Shown one piece after another: positions 60,342 through 64,000 of a DNA stretch of 64,000 bases (position 1 is the first letter of the stretch; every line of letters begins with the position of its first letter). The notes under the pieces are model-generated. The model did no database searches, was not told the origin of the DNA, and saw only the letters and a list, made by a program, of their open reading frames with translations. The stretch covers positions 543,540 to 607,539 of the forward strand of contig NZ_JBHLUN010000005.1 in assembly GCF_042433915.1 (NCBI RefSeq), written 5' to 3'. The DNA comes from Roseomonas elaeocarpi (GTDB lineage Bacteria; Pseudomonadota; Alphaproteobacteria; Acetobacterales; Acetobacteraceae). The translations under genes were made by a program, and so were the position numbers.

Positions 60342-61094
60342 TCAGACCGGCTCCAGCGCGTCGCCCACGGCGATGCGGCCGCCCTCCACGACGGCGGCGT
60401 AGACGCCCAGGTCGGCATGGCCGAAATGCTGCCGCAGCAGCTTCGGCACGTCGCAGTCGCGCTGTCCGGTCTCCAGGTCCACCTGGGTCGCCGGGCAGCG
60501 GACGATGCGCTTGAAGACCGACAGCCGCGTGCCGCCCAGCAGCACTTCCTGTCCCACCCAGTCGAACTCCGCCCAGGCAGGCAGGCCGGAGAAGTAGATG
60601 TTGGCCCGGAAGCGCAGCGGGTCGAGGCGGCGCCCGATCGCGGCTTCCAGCGCCTGGAGGCTTGCCAGGTTGATCAGCGACACGGCCTTGCGGCGGTGGT
60701 CCGTGAAGGCGTGGCCCGGCGCTTCCAGGAAGCGGGGCTCGCCCCGCGCCGCCGTGCCCAGGAAGCGCGTCAGGAAGTCGGCGATGGCGGCGCGGCCGGC
60801 GGCGGTGCGGGTGCTGGCGGTCAGGCTTTCCCCGCCCGGTGCCCGCAGCGACAGCGTGCCGTCATGCGCGTCGAAGGCCGAGCGCAGCAGGGCGATGCGG
60901 GCGTTGGACATCAGGCAGGCGAAGTTCTGCTTCGGCAGGAAGGTGGGGTGCGCCGGATCGAAGGGGGCATCTCCCTGAGCCAGGGCGAAGCGCCGGTCGT
61001 GGGGGATGGTCTCGCCCTCGGTGAGGTAGACCTCCTCGAGGCTCTCGGCGCTCAGCCCCTTCACGGGATAGCGATAAAGATGCTCGACCAGCAC
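60342..61094 (-). CDS. MOSC domain-containing protein
   Basis: 250 aa. The N-terminal MOSC_N beta-barrel part starts VEHLYRYPVKGLSAESLEEV and the MOSC domain follows (about 120-250), with RANIYFSGLPAWAEFDWVGQ and the conserved cysteine in FKRIVRCPATQVDLETGQRD. The cysteine would bind the molybdenum cofactor, as in YiiM and mARC-type proteins, which reduce N-hydroxylated compounds. It is divergent from clpB. Confidence 0.88.
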   Translation of the reverse strand: MLVEHLYRYPVKGLSAESLEEVYLTEGETIPHDRRFALAQGDAPFDPAHPTFLPKQNFACLMSNARIALLRSAFDAHDGTLSLRAPGGESLTASTRTAAGRAAIADFLTRFLGTAARGEPRFLEAPGHAFTDHRRKAVSLINLASLQALEAAIGRRLDPLRFRANIYFSGLPAWAEFDWVGQEVLLGGTRLSVFKRIVRCPATQVDLETGQRDCDVPKLLRQHFGHADLGVYAAVVEGGRIAVGDALEPV

Positions 61095-61106
61095 GGGGCC
61101 GTCTCC

Positions 61107-61136
61107 CTTGAAGCGCAGGACGTTGAATTACCACAT
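61107..61136 (+). promoter_or_regulatory. candidate sigma-32 promoter of clpB
   Basis: CTTGAA (61107-61112) and CCACAT (61131-61136) resemble the heat-shock consensus CTTGAA ... CCCCAT. The 18-bp spacer is longer than the usual 13-15, so it may be shifted or weak. Location upstream of clpB makes it plausible. Confidence 0.3.
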
Positions 61137-61210
61137 CCCATCCGACAGCGGGGCAGGGCGTTGCCTGATCAGGGACGCCCCGCCCCGGTTGCCTCGGAGA
61201 GGGACCATAC

Positions 61211-63802
<2,592 letters not shown>

Positions 63803-63811
63803 GGTGCCGGT

Positions 63812-63838
63812 TGCCGGCGGGTGATGAACCCGCCGGCA
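63812..63838 (+). terminator. hairpin terminator after clpB
   Basis: Perfect 11-bp stem TGCCGGCGGGT (63812-63822), loop GATGA, ACCCGCCGGCA (63828-63838), ten bases after the clpB stop codon. No T-run follows. Confidence 0.6.
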
Positions 63839-64000
63839 TCGGACTGATCATTTCGTCTGAGGAAAGTGCGACAAGGGTGTTTACAGGTGGGGCTATGGGG
63901 CCTATATCGCCGCTCACACCGGGACGGAGCGCTGGTGAGGGTTTCTGGCCTGACTTGCTGAGGCGGGTTGGGCTGAGGAGCTGGAGGCGCTGGTTTGGGT

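Overview
This window is chromosomal DNA from a very GC-rich bacterium, most probably an alphaproteobacterium of the Acetobacteraceae (Rhodospirillales, Roseomonas-like). That placement is an inference. It rests on a full hopanoid (hpn/shc) cluster, the alphaproteobacterial small families DUF6476, DUF2256 and DUF4167, an RpoH with the QKKLFFNLRR box, and dense coding with many GTG/TTG starts and 4-bp overlaps. I see no rRNA operon, CRISPR array, insertion sequence or prophage. There are three tRNA genes: Glu-CTC, Ser-GGA and Val-GAC.

Layout. 0-5 kb: small and secreted hypotheticals, an Asp/Glu racemase family gene with a YdcF-like gene, and a 2-hydroxyacid dehydrogenase plus class II aldolase pair. 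5-10 kb: an AT-richer gap, an orphan NuoM-like antiporter subunit, a Tat-type glucose-fructose-oxidoreductase-like enzyme and a ClC transporter. 10-13 kb: rpoH, an RluD-type pseudouridine synthase, DUF6476, DUF2256, tRNA-Glu and two overlapping tiny membrane proteins. 13.5-16 kb: small lipoproteins and low-complexity exported proteins. 16-18.4 kb: eutBC, the two subunits of B12-dependent ethanolamine ammonia-lyase, with no microcompartment genes. 18.7-31.8 kb: the hopanoid locus. hpnN (+), hpnM (-) and hpnH (+) stand apart, while hpnA-B-C-D-E-shc-hpnG form one minus-strand operon whose genes mostly overlap by 4 bp. It runs from C30 squalene synthesis (HpnCDE), through cyclisation (Shc), to adenosylhopane (HpnH) and its cleavage (HpnG), plus export (HpnN, HpnM).

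32-47 kb is ordinary accessory metabolism: a cold-shock protein with two small proteins, flavin reductase, two more 2-hydroxyacid dehydrogenases, an SDR without its catalytic Tyr/Lys pair, DUF188, DUF533, an M20 amidohydrolase with a peptide-type binding protein, a DJ-1/PfpI protein, a lytic transglycosylase and an N-formylglutamate amidohydrolase. Between the last two lies a strong plus-strand terminator with no protein gene in front of it. This is best explained by a small RNA of about 90 nt with an anti-Shine-Dalgarno CCTCCC segment.

47-64 kb holds a 664-residue protein I cannot assign, a peroxide-defence locus (ahpD, ahpC, divergent oxyR) of the mycobacterial AhpC/AhpD type, an envelope pair (L,D-transpeptidase and DUF882 peptidase), a DegP-like protease, DUF4167, a glycosyltransferase plus glycogen-debranching-type enzyme, a MOSC protein and clpB. 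The theme is envelope and stress maintenance (hopanoids, murein enzymes, DegP, RpoH, ClpB, AhpCD). The least explained items are the small RNA, the orphan NuoM with altered channel residues, the unassigned 664-aa protein and the small overlapping membrane genes.
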